DNA of 64,000 nucleotides from Diphasiastrum complanatum (Eukaryota > Streptophyta > Lycopodiopsida > Lycopodiales > Lycopodiaceae). Positions within the stretch are counted from its first letter, which is position 1; the number at the start of each line of letters is the position of its first letter. The stretch is taken from contig CM055101.1 of NCBI GenBank assembly GCA_029204225.1, positions 36,075,648 through 36,139,647 on the forward strand, read 5' to 3'. Both the position numbers and the translations under genes were made by a program. Shown here one piece after another: positions 32,981 through 44,356 of the stretch. The notes beneath the pieces are model-generated. The model was not told the origin of the DNA, did no database searches, and saw only the letters and a list, made by a program, of their open reading frames with translations.

Positions 32981-33334
32981 AAATGCAGCCTCTCCGACAC
33001 ACTCCTCACCCTTACACACTATCGACGGGGGTGATGGAGTAGCTACATCATCAGCAGCAGCAGACACGGGCACAACCCACGTTGTGCCACCAGATGAAGT
33101 CACCACCCCACCCATGCTAATAACCATGCCAACGCCGCCAATGTCACCACCGACACTTTCTTCGGGGGGGGAGAAGAGTGGAGAGTTCCATTCCCCAAGA
33201 CACGGAAGCGGCCCAACAATTGCAAGCCCAACATCTACAGGCCCAACAAATCCACACCTTGGATACTTCACAATATTTTGATGTTGCGGACCTGATGGAG
33301 ATAAGTGATGATGAACCAGAAAAAGAAGATTAGT

Positions 33335-33589
33335 CAGGAGGAAGTCAGACCCCCCAATATCCACCACCACCACCACAACAACAACCACCATTGCTACTAA
33401 TATTATTTCTCCACTCCCTCCACCTCCATCTTCATTCCCTCCACAATGTCTATTTTTTGGATTAGCTTCACCATCTCACACCCCTGATCAGTACCCAACC
33501 CTCACTAACCCTGAGAAGCTCTCCGAGGCAACTAAGCGCTCAATGATCGACCTAGTTCAGTTCAGACTCAGTTCATATATCCAAGGGCT
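33335..33589 (+). other. Pyrimidine-rich DNA between ORF end and copia fragment
   Basis: Contains a CCACCA microsatellite-like run at 33361-33390. The minus-strand ORF reading polyvaline here (32882-33391) is a translation of that run. No gene is seen. Confidence 0.4.
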
Positions 33590-33980
33590 TGCTTGACCTT
33601 GTACACAGCGACATTTGTGACCCGATGTAGAATGCTTCTACAGGGGGAACTCTCTATTTCCTAACCTTCATCGACGACTTTTCTCAACTACTTTATGAAG
33701 AACAAATCCAAAGCGTTCAAGTTCTTCAAGCAGTTCAAGGCATATGCAGAAAACCAAACCCAGAGGAAGATCAAGACTCTACACACAGATGAAGGGGGAG
33801 AGTACATCTCCACAGAATTCATGGAGTTCTGCAAGGCCAATGGGATACTTCAACAATTCACAACCAGCTACTCACCTCAGTCCAATGGTGTAGCTGAGTG
33901 AAAGAACCGGACACTCATCAAAAGTGCCAAGAGCATGATGGCCCATGCCTCTCTTCCAAAGAAGTTCTGGACAGAATCGA
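33590..33980 (+). pseudogene. Copia integrase fragment
   Basis: Reads LVHSDICDPM with the first Asp, FLTFIDDFS, a frame change at about 33690, then KTLHTDEGGEYISTEFMEF with the second Asp, and YSPQSNGVAE with the Glu, then a TGA and KNRTLIKSAKSMM. It ends abruptly at about 33980 against a minus-strand copia piece. It differs in sequence from Copia-1 and C, so it is another family. Confidence 0.82.
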
Positions 33981-34004
33981 TCCATCACCAAAGCCCTGAA
34001 TGGC

Positions 34005-34960
34005 AAGATTGTTCGGGTCTTCATATCCTTAAGGCTGCTTCATGAAAATTTCTTCGTCTAGGTCTTTGTGGAGAAAGTATGTCTTTATATCAATTTGGTG
34101 TACATCCAGATTATACTTCGTTGCATAAGTGAGGAGTAGTTGGATGCTCTCGACATTTTGACCATCAAGGAGTATGTATCGAAGTAGTCATTACCATACC
34201 TCTGAGTGTAGCCTTTAGCGACAAGTCGAGCTTTGTATTTTTCGATGCTTCCATCTGATCTCAATTTCTTTTTGTATACCCATTTATGATTCTACTTCAT
34301 CGATTCGATCTCCTCCGACATTGCTTACTTCCAAAATTCTCCTTTTGGATTTTGGATTGCTTTCATATATGTCGTCGATTACTCTGAAGTTGCAGAATTC
34401 GACTTTTGTGTCCTCGCTCGATGAATTTGTCAGGGGGTCTTCTAATTCTTGTCGACCTTCTTGGTTGGATTTGTCGTTGTTGGTGTGTTTGCTCTTCGAA
34501 TTCTTCGACAAGGTGATCTTCCGCTTCCTATTCTGGAGTTTATGCACATTTTGATTTGATGTCTGGCCTTGAACTCCTTCTTCAATCAACAATATTGTGA
34601 AGATTTTGTGGCCTCTTGATTCTTTGACTCTTGGAAACATCGATTCGTCGAACTTCACGTCTCTGCTCATCACCACCCTCTTTGAGGTTGGATTATAGAG
34701 TCAATAGATCTACAAGCCATTCGAATATCTAACCATTACCAGCTACACCGACTTTTCGTCGAGTTTTCTTCTCTTTTCCTTTGGTATGTGCATGTATGTT
34801 GCACATCCGAATACTCGTGCGTACGATAGATCGGGCTTCTCATCCGTCCACATTTCGTACGACGTCTTGTTCTCCAGCATTGTCGTTATCAATCGGTTTT
34901 GTAAGTGTACAACAGCTGCAATTGCTTCAGCCCAAAACTGACCTGGCAATTGTGCCTCAA
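34005..34960 (-). pseudogene. Copia C-family fragment (integrase end to RT start)
   Basis: On the minus strand 34960-34743 encodes AQLPGQFWAEAIAA, KTSYEMW and RVFGCATYMHIPKEKR; 34676-34284 encodes SRDVKFDESMF and a Ser/Lys-rich linker; 34270-34005 holds broken RT N-terminal sequence up to GYEDP. Each block matches copia C at 45280-46280 on the plus strand, so this is a second, inverted copy of that family. Both ends are abrupt. Confidence 0.82.
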
Positions 34961-35880
34961 TTAGTTTTATGGACTTTATACCTTTTACATGTATTACTAT
35001 GTATTCCGTTTGATTTTCCCCATCTTTTATCAATGAAAACAACAAGTTTTTTTTTCTTTATGAAAACAAGAACAAAATGTTAGAGGTATGATGTGGCTAG
35101 GGTTGACATTTAGCTATGGTGAGTGCACCCACTTATACATGACCTTAACACTTGTCCACATCATACTCCCGAAAGGAGAAATTAATCGTTTTCTAATAGA
35201 TAATATCTAACACGTAGACAAAAATAAGGAGTGCAAATGGGTGATTTTTGTAGCCAACAATCCTATCGAGGTAAGATGTAGCCAGCGTTGACATTTATAG
35301 TTTAGCTAAAGTTAGAGGCAACAACTTATGATAGATGGAGGTTAGATGCATAGATGGAGGCTAGATGGATGCATAGATGGAGGTTAGATGCTCAGATGTT
35401 TACGCGTTACTGATCCATAGAGCCTTGTGTAGGAGGCGTGGACGGTATGATGATTGATCTCACTGCTGAGAGTTCTTATCAATATACACTCATCACTATA
35501 CTGCACGTGTACACAATGCAGGCGTACACATTGCACAACAGCGTGCCCCCGTGTTATACGGTATAATATAATCCCTTCAAGGTCGCTCACACATCGTCTT
35601 TGAATCAGTCATGCAGATCAAAGCGGAGTTAAAATGATGCCGTAGAAATAGATCGTCTTCAGGAGGTGAGAGCAATCTTAAGTGCCGAAGCCGGACTTAT
35701 TGACATTCCCAATTGATGTATATGTGATCTTATCCTAGTATTCTGAAATAAACTGTTCTTACATAATGTTTGATTGGTCATTGATGGCTTCTATAGTATA
35801 GAAGCTTGCACTTGCGACTTCCAAGTCAAAAATTCTTCAACCAACTCTTTTACTCTGATGCTTCCTCGCAAGTGTAATAT
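34961..35880. other. AT-rich DNA with short tandem repeat
   Basis: No gene is seen. At 35331-35400 the unit AGATGGAGGTTAGATGCAT recurs about four times with small variations. ORF 35384-35590 (minus) has no recognisable feature. Confidence 0.45.
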
Positions 35881-35992
35881 AGAGGATAGATGGGACTACC
35901 CATGTTGTGGATGGTTATGCAATATTTCTATGCAAACAGTTGGCACTTGACAAAAGCGTTGTTCATACTAATGTGCATTGTTGGATGTGTAG

Positions 35993-36135
35993 GTGGCATA
36001 CCACCAGAATTGGGAATGTTAACTAGGCTTTGGTATATGGATTTGAGTCAAAACAATCTCACAGGGAGTATCCCACCTTCTTTGACGATTGCACATCTCT
36101 TTTGGGTATATGGCTTGGCAGTAACCAACTCACAG
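35993..36135 (+). pseudogene. LRR exon 1, two repeats, one base short
   Basis: Acceptor GATGTGTAG and donor CACAG|GTAGG flank it. It reads GGIPPELGMLTRLWYMDL and NNLTGSIPPSL, then needs a frame change to read CTSLLGIWLGSNQLTG. It is 143 bp instead of the 144 bp of exons 5 and 6, which explains the shift. Confidence 0.75.
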
Positions 36136-37063
36136 GTAGGCTTTTGGTTGCAAATCGTGTGGTGTATCTTGGTCTCAACAATGTAACGGGTTTGAATCTC
36201 TTTGCAGAACTATTGCCTATCTTTAGATCCCCAATCATATATCTTCATCATGTAGTTGGATACAGGATTTGCTTGGTAAATATTACCATCTAATCTCCCT
36301 TATATGTACTTGCACTTCTTACTAGAGTTGGAATATCCCTCACGACCTAGCACAAAACATTCCTAATTATTGGTAGCTAACTAAAAATGTGATATACAAG
36401 TAGAAATACAAAGTGCAAGACACCGATATTGATAATTTATATAGTGTGTTTTTGGAAAGAAAGTGTCATGACCTTAAATCAAGAATACGATACACAATTC
36501 CAAGAAAAGTCTATGTCTAATTGGCAACTCTATAAACAATTTTTATATTTGACATTAATGCTCATGTACCACACTACAAGTCACTACGAATCAAAATCTC
36601 ATTGTACTCTATATAATTACATATACATACATATCCAAGCATCATTATTCACTGGCAGACGATTAATAACTAGGAAGTCAATCAAAATACACAAACTAGT
36701 ACAAATAGATTTCCATTTGTTTCCTTTGATTAGTTTTCCAAAGCTTTTTGCAATGTCTACTTCATCTTGCCTTGGGCTACCTCTAGTAGAAGGTAGATTG
36801 TTGTTTGAAACTATTGTTTATTGCTACATTTTGGTGGTCCTTTGTCAATCTCCAATGTAATCATTTCAGCTATGAATATTGTATTGGTCTAGAGTTATAC
36901 TTGTTTGAACCTCACATCTTGTTCATTCAATGATCATTTTTTGTAGCATTCACAATTCAATACTTGTCAATTTGATTTTCATTGATTCATGAGGATATTA
37001 CCTACAAACTTTGAAATTTGTAAGATATATATCTAATTCTAACATCATGTTCTGTTTGAACAG

Positions 37064-37135
37064 ATAGCATAGCCTCTGAATTTGGAATGTCAAAACAACT
37101 ACAATATATTAATTTGCATGGAAACAATTTGACAG
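37064..37135 (+). pseudogene. LRR exon 2, one repeat
   Basis: 72 bp between TTTGAACAG and the donor ACAG|GTAAGATC. Reads SIASEFGMSKQLQYINLHGN then NLTG. Paired with exon 4, 1172 bp downstream. Confidence 0.75.
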
Positions 37136-37244
37136 GTAAGATCTCCTCTTCTTGAATATTACATCATTGCGTTTGCAAATTATTAGATTATAAATCTATT
37201 GTGTCAAGATGTAGACTAATTTGTAGCTGGGGTTGATCACATTA

Positions 37245-37320
37245 GATCACCTTCTTTGACAAATTGCACATCCCTTTTGGGTGTATGGCTTGGCAACAAC
37301 TAGCTCACTAATAGGCTCAT
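37245..37320 (+). pseudogene. Degenerate LRR exon remnant
   Basis: Matches the second repeat of exon 1 (CCTTCTTTGAC, TGGCTTGGCAAC) at an offset of about 1174 bp, with a stop in NN-stop-LT and no donor. It marks the left end of the duplicated module. Confidence 0.6.
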
Positions 37321-38235
37321 GGTATTGAATAGTTGGTTGTACCTTGGACTAAAAAGTATAATGAGTTTAAATTAGTTTGTGTACCACTACCCATTGTTAG
37401 ATCTCAAACCATATGATTCATCGAGCATCTGAGATATAACTTTTTGCTTGCTTAGCTCTTGTAATCAAACCATATAGTTGTACATTTTACTAGAGCTAGT
37501 GTATCTCCCACTACCTCACGACCTTACATGAGCTAGGTAGTGTGATATAGAAGTTAAAACTAGACAATGCAAACACTTGTTTTGATAATATATTTCATGT
37601 ATTCCTGTAAAAAAAATGTTATAACCTTAAATCAAGAATATGATTGACAATTCTAAGAAAGATGTCTATATTTGCCAAAGCTCATGCACCACATTACATG
37701 ATGATACAAATTTAAATCTTAGTGTATTCTATTTAATTAAATAGAATCAAATTTTCACAATTGCCATATCTGATTGTACATTTTGATCATACTTTGCAAA
37801 AGGACGCGTTACATGATCAAGAAGCAAATTTCAATATGCAATTTAGGACAAATAATGTTTGTACTATCATTTTGTAGTCTTCCTATATAATTTTGTTTAG
37901 CTACTTCTCATTGCATTGGGCCATTTCCACTGGATTTGTTGTTGGACATCATTGTTGATTGTCACATGTGGGTGGTCATTGTCATCTCCTAACATTTGAG
38001 TTATGAGTTTGTACTGGCCTTTGTACATCTTCTTTGGACCTCACATTCTCATCGACGCATTCATCAATTGGTATAACATGCACAATTTCCACCTTACTAA
38101 ATTTGAATTTATTGTTTTGTGTAGAACTTCAGTAAAAGTAAACTTTCATGTGATCCTAATGATAAATTCCTATAGACTCTGAAGTTTTTAGAACATATAT
38201 ATGAAATTCTAGTAATGTATGTGATGTTTGAATAG

Positions 38236-38307
38236 ACAACATACCCATCGAATTTGGAATGTTAAAAAACCTACAATACATGGATTTGGGGGAAAACAAC
38301 CTAACAG
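38236..38307 (+). pseudogene. LRR exon 4, one repeat
   Basis: 72 bp between TTTGAATAG and the donor ACAG|GTAAGATC. Reads NIPIEFGMLKNLQYMDLGEN then NLTG. Duplicate of exon 2. Confidence 0.75.
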
Positions 38308-38607
38308 GTAAGATCCCATTCTCTTGAAATGCATGTCATCATCAAGATCACTCGAGTTGGATTCAATTACACTCATAAAAAGTAAACATCGCTCTTGAAC
38401 CCAAATTGTAGTTGACTTTCTTCATGTTCTAGAGTTCCAATATATATTCTATTCTCAATCTTTAAACTTGTGTCATTGTTGTCGAATGGATGAAAAGGTA
38501 ATAATTTGATGCCAATTTAAAATTCCATGAAATTTTCTTTCATACCTTAACTTTCATAAAATTTTGCATTGTTCATGAATTTATAATAGATTTTTTTGTA
38601 TGTGCAG

Positions 38608-38751
38608 GTAACATACCAATCGAATTGGGAATGATGAGCCAATTATTATCCTTTAATGTGGGCGCAAATGATTTGATAGGCAACATTCCATCTTCTTTGG
38701 CCAATTGCACGTTAGTTTGGAATTTGCAATTTGGCAACAACCAATTGGCAG
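38608..38751 (+). pseudogene. LRR exon 5, two repeats
   Basis: 144 bp between TGTGCAG and the donor GGCAG|GTAGC. Reads NIPIELGMMSQLLSFNVG and NIPSSLANCTLVWNL, ending NNQLAG. Frame intact. Confidence 0.78.
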
Positions 38752-39037
38752 GTAGCTAATTGGATCTCATGTCAAACTTCTTACTAATATATCAATAACA
38801 CAATTTGATAAATTGCATGTTATGTTTTGGTGAATGGCTATACAATATGTGATTGGATTACCTCTGATAGTATACATATTTTATGTTTGGTCTTTCCTCA
38901 CATCAATAATATTTTGATACAATCTAAATTGGAAATGTGAAAACTATTGCACTATTAATCACATACAATGGTCATGATGTTGGACTATGAGATTAAACAG
39001 CTAATGACTTTGATCAAATGATATTGCGTTAAGGGAT

Positions 39038-39214
39038 TGTGATGAGCTAGTGTTAACGTGCTAAATATTAAGTGCTAATGATAATTTGTATCGAGTTTTT
39101 CGAAGACATAATATAAATATAGTTGTGATGAGCTAGTGTTAACGTGCTAAATATTAAGTGCTAATGATAATGTATTGTATTTAGGTTTTCAAAGACATAA
39201 TATAAATATAGTTG
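39038..39214 (+). repeat. Tandem repeat, two 86-bp units, in LRR intron
   Basis: GTGATGAGCTAGTGTTAACG recurs at 39040 and 39126, each followed by the same sequence through AAGACATAATATAAATATAG. The two units differ at only a few positions, so the duplication is recent. Confidence 0.85.
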
Positions 39215-39268
39215 TTCAAATTTCAAATGTATAATGTGTCATACTAATATGCAATGGTTGATGTTCAG

Positions 39269-39412
39269 GTCCTATACCTATTGAATTGACAACAATGAAG
39301 AACTTGGAATATTTGGATTTGAGTAGGAATAATCTTACAAACAACATCCCCTCCTCATTGACAAATTGCACTTCTCTAGTGGGTTTGTGGCTTAACAACA
39401 ACAAACTGATAG
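39269..39412 (+). pseudogene. LRR exon 6, two repeats
   Basis: 144 bp between GATGTTCAG and the donor GATAG|GTAAG. Reads PIPIELTTMKNLEYLDLSRN and NIPSSLTNCTSLVGLWL, ending NNKLIG. Frame intact. No further LRR exon is seen after it. Confidence 0.8.
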
Positions 39413-39959
39413 GTAAGATACTATTTGAAGCTGAAATTGAATGAAATAGTATCTATAATTGAACAAATAGAGCCCACTCTTGAAAGAGGGGCAATACCAT
39501 TATTGAAAGAGGACTTTATCCAACTCCAATCGTGTCTTTTGAGATGTAGAGATTTTTATCTAGATTAATAGGCAAAGATCATGGTCACTTTATGTAGAGA
39601 AGCATAACGTTGGCCTCTACTCTTCCATAATGTCGAGGTAAAAAAAAATATGAAAAGGAAAAAAATTGGGTTGAGTCATCAGAACAACAAATCAAGCTGG
39701 GGATGCAAATGACAACAAATTGGTTGAAAGAGAAAAGACAAATATAATATAAATCAATTTTTTGTGTCATTGTGAATGTTAGTCGACAAGGCCAAATGAA
39801 TCAACTTGAAGATGTGATATTAACCAGGAAAATTATGAGATTTTTAGAATTTCGAGAAGGAGAAAGTTATCAAAATCTTTTTCTTATCAAAACAAAAGAG
39901 AGGGGCTCATTTTCTTTTTTTTGATTCAACCAATGATTTTGACATTGAATCTAGTTCTT
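39413..39959. other. AT-rich DNA after last LRR exon
   Basis: No further exon with LRR, transmembrane or kinase sequence could be seen on either strand. Confidence 0.4.
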
Positions 39960-40400
39960 CATCTAGCTCAGATTCTTAATCAGATTCTTTAGATGATTAA
40001 AGAATTAAAAAAACTACCAAGTCTTTTGAAGAACATAAGAAGTCAAATTCGAAATTATATTCGAAAGCTTGACAATCAAAATCATATGGAAGAAAGATAT
40101 GGTAGACTTAAATAAGAAAATGGATGATGTCATTATCCATCTTTCAAGCCACAAAATAAAGATTGCCACAATAATTGAAAAGTCAAACGTTTGGTGTACC
40201 CAATGTCAACAAGAAGTACATCACCATTTGGATGGTCCAAATAAGATTTAGATTTTTTACATTCAAGAATGTGCAGAAGAAATATATGATAATGAAGTAT
40301 TATAATTATTGGAGCTTGAACAAAGTGAATAAGTATATGAAGTCCAGATGACAAATCCAAAGACCAATTAATTTTTTGATATGATTCAACACCCCAATCC
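39960..40400 (+). pseudogene. Possible gag-like remnant with zinc-knuckle trace
   Basis: A broken plus-strand frame is rich in Lys, Asp and Glu and contains WCTQCQQEVHHHLDGPNK, which resembles a CxxC...H zinc knuckle of the GHxxxxCP type with the last Cys changed. Acidic short frames follow. A retroelement gag remnant is my inference, not a firm match. Confidence 0.35.
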
Positions 40401-43400
40401 CTTAAACTTCAAAACTAGACCTCTTTCAAAAAACGCTTTCAAAAACACGTTCAAAGAAATCTCGTGCAAAATCAAACCAACACAATTGCAAACTTTCAAT
40501 CACTTAAGATTCTCCAATGAATATCCAAAACAAACCACAATAGTTTGCCCTGTAGGCCCTCGTAATCCCTAGCACCCTAACTTCTCCATTATGCTCTTTG
40601 CATTGGAGAGTCTTCTACACATTCAAGAAATTCATGCAAAACAACAAGAACAAAGTAGCAAACTTTCAATCGATAATGATGTTTAAATGAATATCATGAA
40701 CACTTCACAATACATTGTCAGGCAGGCCTCCTATTAGGAACTGATCTACTACTTCAGATTTGAAAACTAATCCACACTTTCCTCATCAAAACTTCATTGT
40801 ATCAACTACAAAACCTTGGTGGCCTTGTAGGTGAGTTGGTGTATCATGCTTGCCCCCATCCATGTTCGATTATCTGCATTCCCAAGGGTTGGTAATACCA
40901 AAAGACATTATTATATGCCAATAATATCAATCAATAGGTAGGTTCTCCATCTTAAGCTTCTATATATTGTAGTTAGAGCCTTCCAATCTGAATGAACTAA
41001 TAGAAGGATCATCAATGTTTAGACTGGTTGCCTTAAATGTCTCGAAGAATATTGCTTCAAAATGTCTTGAGCCATGAAACTTCAATGACCACCTAGGGTT
41101 GGATATATCTCAAAAACAAAAAGGGACTTCGTCCCATGGTCACAATAGCTAATATGGTGAATTAAGACCTTTGAAATGATTGGTATGGCTATTATAGCTC
41201 CAATAACCCAAATATGTACCTCTAGGGTTTCATAAACCTAGGTGTGCCGCCACAATCAAAATACTCAAGTAGGCACTTTCTAAATGGCTTTTTGCTTGCA
41301 CTTCACATTAGCATGTATGTCGTTAGGCTAATTAAATTGTAGATTTTTGTCGCTAATAATTTTTGGTTGTCTTGTAATTATATTGATAATATTGAGGTAC
41401 ACATATGACAATTTCAATTTGTGGGGACTAGTCCATATATTGTCAACAACACATTGGATGTTGAAACCATGAGAAAGTGTTTGAAAGTATTGTTTTGTTA
41501 TTCAACATCTAATTGGAAGGTCCCATTGTAGAGAAACAATACAATTTAAAGAAAGTCAAATGTTGTGTGTTACTCATGGTCTAAAATAAACTAATTGCTA
41601 ACCCTTTTTCTACTTGGTATGGCTCATTGCATACATGTCCATTGCTCAACATGTCAAGATCCATGCGTGTCCTCTCAAGTGAGCGAGGAAATCATTGATG
41701 GTTTTCCTACCCATGCCCATGTGGATGCCTCTCATAACTCATAATTAATAACCTTGAGGAGACTCAAGCACTCAAATAATCTTCTACATCATCACTTGTG
41801 TAGCTTTGCCTTCACTTGCATTGTCGTGATCGAGTTTGCCAATGTGACATTTTTTTTGTGACCTTATTGAACTATCTAGATGTGGCTATCCAAGATAATT
41901 GTTTGAACACAATGCTATAAATGTCATTGAGTCACTATAGTACATTTTTTATGGTCTTTGATGTTCTCCACTATCAAAAATAGTACCACACCATCAACAA
42001 AATATCATCTCCTCAAAGTTCATTAGGTCCCTCCCACATAATAGAGAGGAGAGTTGTCATGCGCTTCTACTCCCAATAAGAGCATATGTGATGAACATGT
42101 GTGTTAAGACAAAAGGAAGAAATAACATAAAAATGAGTCTAATACGAATTACTCTATTAACAAAAAAAAAAAAAGGATAAAAGTGAACCGCAACTTGTAA
42201 AAATTGCATGTCTTCTTCTAAGTTATTTTTTTATTTGACTTCATAAGCCTTATTCGATTTCTCTAAGGTGAGATGCAACTACAAATAGATGGCAATGAGT
42301 AAAAAGTATTTTCCTACTCATGTCTTACCTTCCCAGCTTCCACTCAAGAAGTCAAGATGAATCAATTGTGAAGATATTAGAATATTTTTCAAAAAATATA
42401 TTCACATCGTACATGGAATTGATTCTTCTAGATTTATTAGACCTTATTTTGACTATCCATTTACACATTAATGCTTAGAAAACTAACACATACAAAAACA
42501 AGTCTTCTCCAACATTCCATAATTGTGTTCTATTGGATTTACCTCCTCTACTCTCCTAAATCCTATTTTAATCTGCCTCCATTCATGTTGCATTTTTACT
42601 CATGTTGTCGCATAATCTGCATATTTACATGTAAAATAAGACGGGCGAAAAACTCGACTGTCTACATAAATACAAGTAATTTTCCACAGGCAAAAAAGGC
42701 GAAAAATGCGACACTGTGTTTTTCCACATGATTTGTGACAGGCAAAAAAGGCAACACTACCTTACAAAATGCCGAAGGTGCCCTAGGAAAAACGAAGCCA
42801 CCGTGTAAATCAAATCCTAAGGCATTTGACAGAGTGTCGCACTTTTCGCATGTTCACCAACGTTCATTTCAGCAAAGGCTGACGTCGCGGCCTTCTCACT
42901 CTCATTCCATGCAACTATGCTAACAAATTTGACAACGACAGCAGCCACCCACAATCTCCTACAGACAGCACATCCACTTTGTACTTTCTTCAGCACACTT
43001 GTAAAATTGTGTATATATTGAATACCACTTGCATATTCAGTAGTGTCTATGAAAATAATAGCATCAGAAACTTATTAGAGATAGACGAAGTAGATGCCTT
43101 GCGCATTAATTCTTTTGTATTGTCAATAATAGGTTTATTTCTTTTATAGATGGAATTAGCTTTATAGAGCACGCGGTTTTGTCTGCTATTGTCTTGTGCT
43201 CCACAACATTATTGACATGTATATTTTGCTATACTTAATCTGATAACAACTCTATCTCATTTGCGTTCAGATTTGTGTCAATATTGCTATGCTTATCTAT
43301 ATTATGTCTGACTCTCTTATTGCTCAATCTGGTAATCTGTTCTTAGCGAATTATTATTAGTCTAGCTGTTGGTGACTAATATTCAGTCTTGCCTTTCGTG
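40401..43400. other. Long AT-rich stretch, no recognisable gene
   Basis: Only short ORFs without family resemblance on either strand. From about 42640 the base composition shifts toward GCGAAAAA and AACGAA words, like those in the copia C LTR, so the start of that LTR may lie here. Confidence 0.4.
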
Positions 43401-44291
43401 ACTAATTCGCGTTGTTTCGAGTCCTATACACCTTACAATATCAAGAAATATGTTCACCTTGGCAACACTAGCACACAAGTTATTAAAGGTGAAGGTTGTC
43501 AGAAATGGTGAACTCCTGCAACTTTGTCGCAGCACGAACAAGACACAAAGGTTGAACAAGAACAATTTGCGACAGTCAATGTGTCTTTTACTCGAAGCGT
43601 GAACGATTTGCGAATCAAATGTGAATTGTAAACACACCTCCAGGACCGCAAATTGCAAAATGGGCGCAAAACGAAAACTACGAAAAGAAACGAAAAGAAC
43701 AAAAATACATGAAGAGAAATCTTTCGCGCTGCCAACTGGCAGCTCAACGGGCTTCATGCCCAGCAGAAACAAATAGCAACGACGGAGACTAACTAACTAG
43801 TTGATTAGCGTTAACTAGTCTTGTGATTCTATGTTTAGCTATCTTGTAAACTCCACACAGTAGAGGTATAAACGATCCTCTCTGGATCATAACCAAAAAA
43901 GAGAGAAAAAGTGAAGAGAATTTTACAGAGATCTGTAAGAAACAGAGAGAGACATAGCGAATAGAGTAAGAAAGCAAAAATATCATAGCTGTGCATGAAA
44001 GTCTGCCAATGAGCAGAACACAACAAAAGAGCAAAAAGTCAATCCGCTAACGAGCGAGACACTGACGATCTTGCTCTAAAACCAAACTGACAATATAGTC
44101 GCTCTATTTCATGTATCTCTTGGCCTTGTGCTGTGTCTCTTGATTACTAGAATAAAATATGTTTTGTGATGCGTAGTCGAGTGTCTGGGATCTCGTAAGA
44201 GCTTCCGCATGAAAAGAAAATTCAAAGACAGAAAATTGTTTGTGAATCAGAAGAGAGAGGACGAACACAAAACGAAAAAGCTTTCGCGACA
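43400..44291 (+). repeat. 5' LTR of copia C (left end unresolved)
   Basis: The right end is clear: CTTTCGCGACA followed by the PBS. The LTR should start TG with an inverted match to TGTCGCGAAAG. TGTCGC occurs at 43525 and 42835; neither is convincing alone. The region is rich in CGAAA words and lacks conserved ORFs. Confidence 0.55.
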
Positions 44292-44304
44292 TGGTATCAG
44301 AGCC
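44292..44304 (+). promoter_or_regulatory. Primer binding site of copia C
   Basis: TGGTATCAGAGCC, the exact plant initiator tRNA-Met site, follows the LTR end directly. Confidence 0.88.
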
Positions 44305-44356
44305 TACAAGTTATCACTACTGATATCCCAACAATGATTCTTCCAGACAACACAAT

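Larger units (their letters stand above)
26203..33334 (+). pseudogene. Unrecognised ORF split by Copia-1 insertion
   Basis: The frame starts at ATG 26203 with a Ser-rich leader, passes an in-frame TAG (26284) and TGA (26674), and remains open to 27208. There the Copia-1 element interrupts it. After the element, the same frame continues from the duplicated target site at 32981 to 33280, and a +1 shift would extend it to a short acidic tail ending at 33334. Without the insert the product would be about 450 residues: a folded-looking N-terminal half (aromatic-rich, VGYxSPY- and QPFGFPRG-like patches) and a long Ser/Thr/Pro/Ala-rich tail with a basic patch (QQRIRRKLQARRK). No domain is recognised. 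It follows array 5 directly, so it may be a gag-like or accessory protein of the array-bearing element. Two stops show it was already decaying. Confidence 0.5.
36072..38310 (+). repeat. Tandem duplication of LRR exon-intron module, 1.17 kb
   Basis: 36072-37140 and 37246-38310 align along both coding and intron sequence. Shared intron words include CCTCACGACCT (36336 and 37513), ACCTTAAATCAAGAATA (36472 and 37624) and GACCTCACATTCT-like (36910 and 38037). The offset stays at 1172-1177 bp. The copies have diverged considerably. Confidence 0.75.
35993..39412 (+). pseudogene. LRR receptor-like gene fragment, split into LRR exons
   Basis: Five exons with clean splice signals encode plant-type extracellular LRRs of the LxGxIPxELGxLxxLxxLDLxxNxLTG pattern. 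Every intron interrupts the Gly codon between repeats (phase 1, G|GT), and exons are 72 or 144 bp, so each carries one or two 24-residue repeats. Such proteins are usually cell-surface receptors or receptor kinases. No signal peptide, transmembrane segment or kinase exon was found on either side, exon 1 has a one-base deletion, and a sixth exon remnant is degenerate. It is therefore a partial, probably dead locus. A duplication of about 1.17 kb built part of it. Confidence 0.78.

Noticed and set aside
32882-33391. Minus-strand 169-codon ORF with polyvaline start
   Set aside because: It spans an LTR end and a CCACCA run, and opposes the better-supported plus-strand frame.
43525-43530. TGTCGC as exact start of the copia C 5' LTR
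   Set aside because: Another TGTCGC at 42835 is equally possible and no 3' LTR of C exists here to decide.
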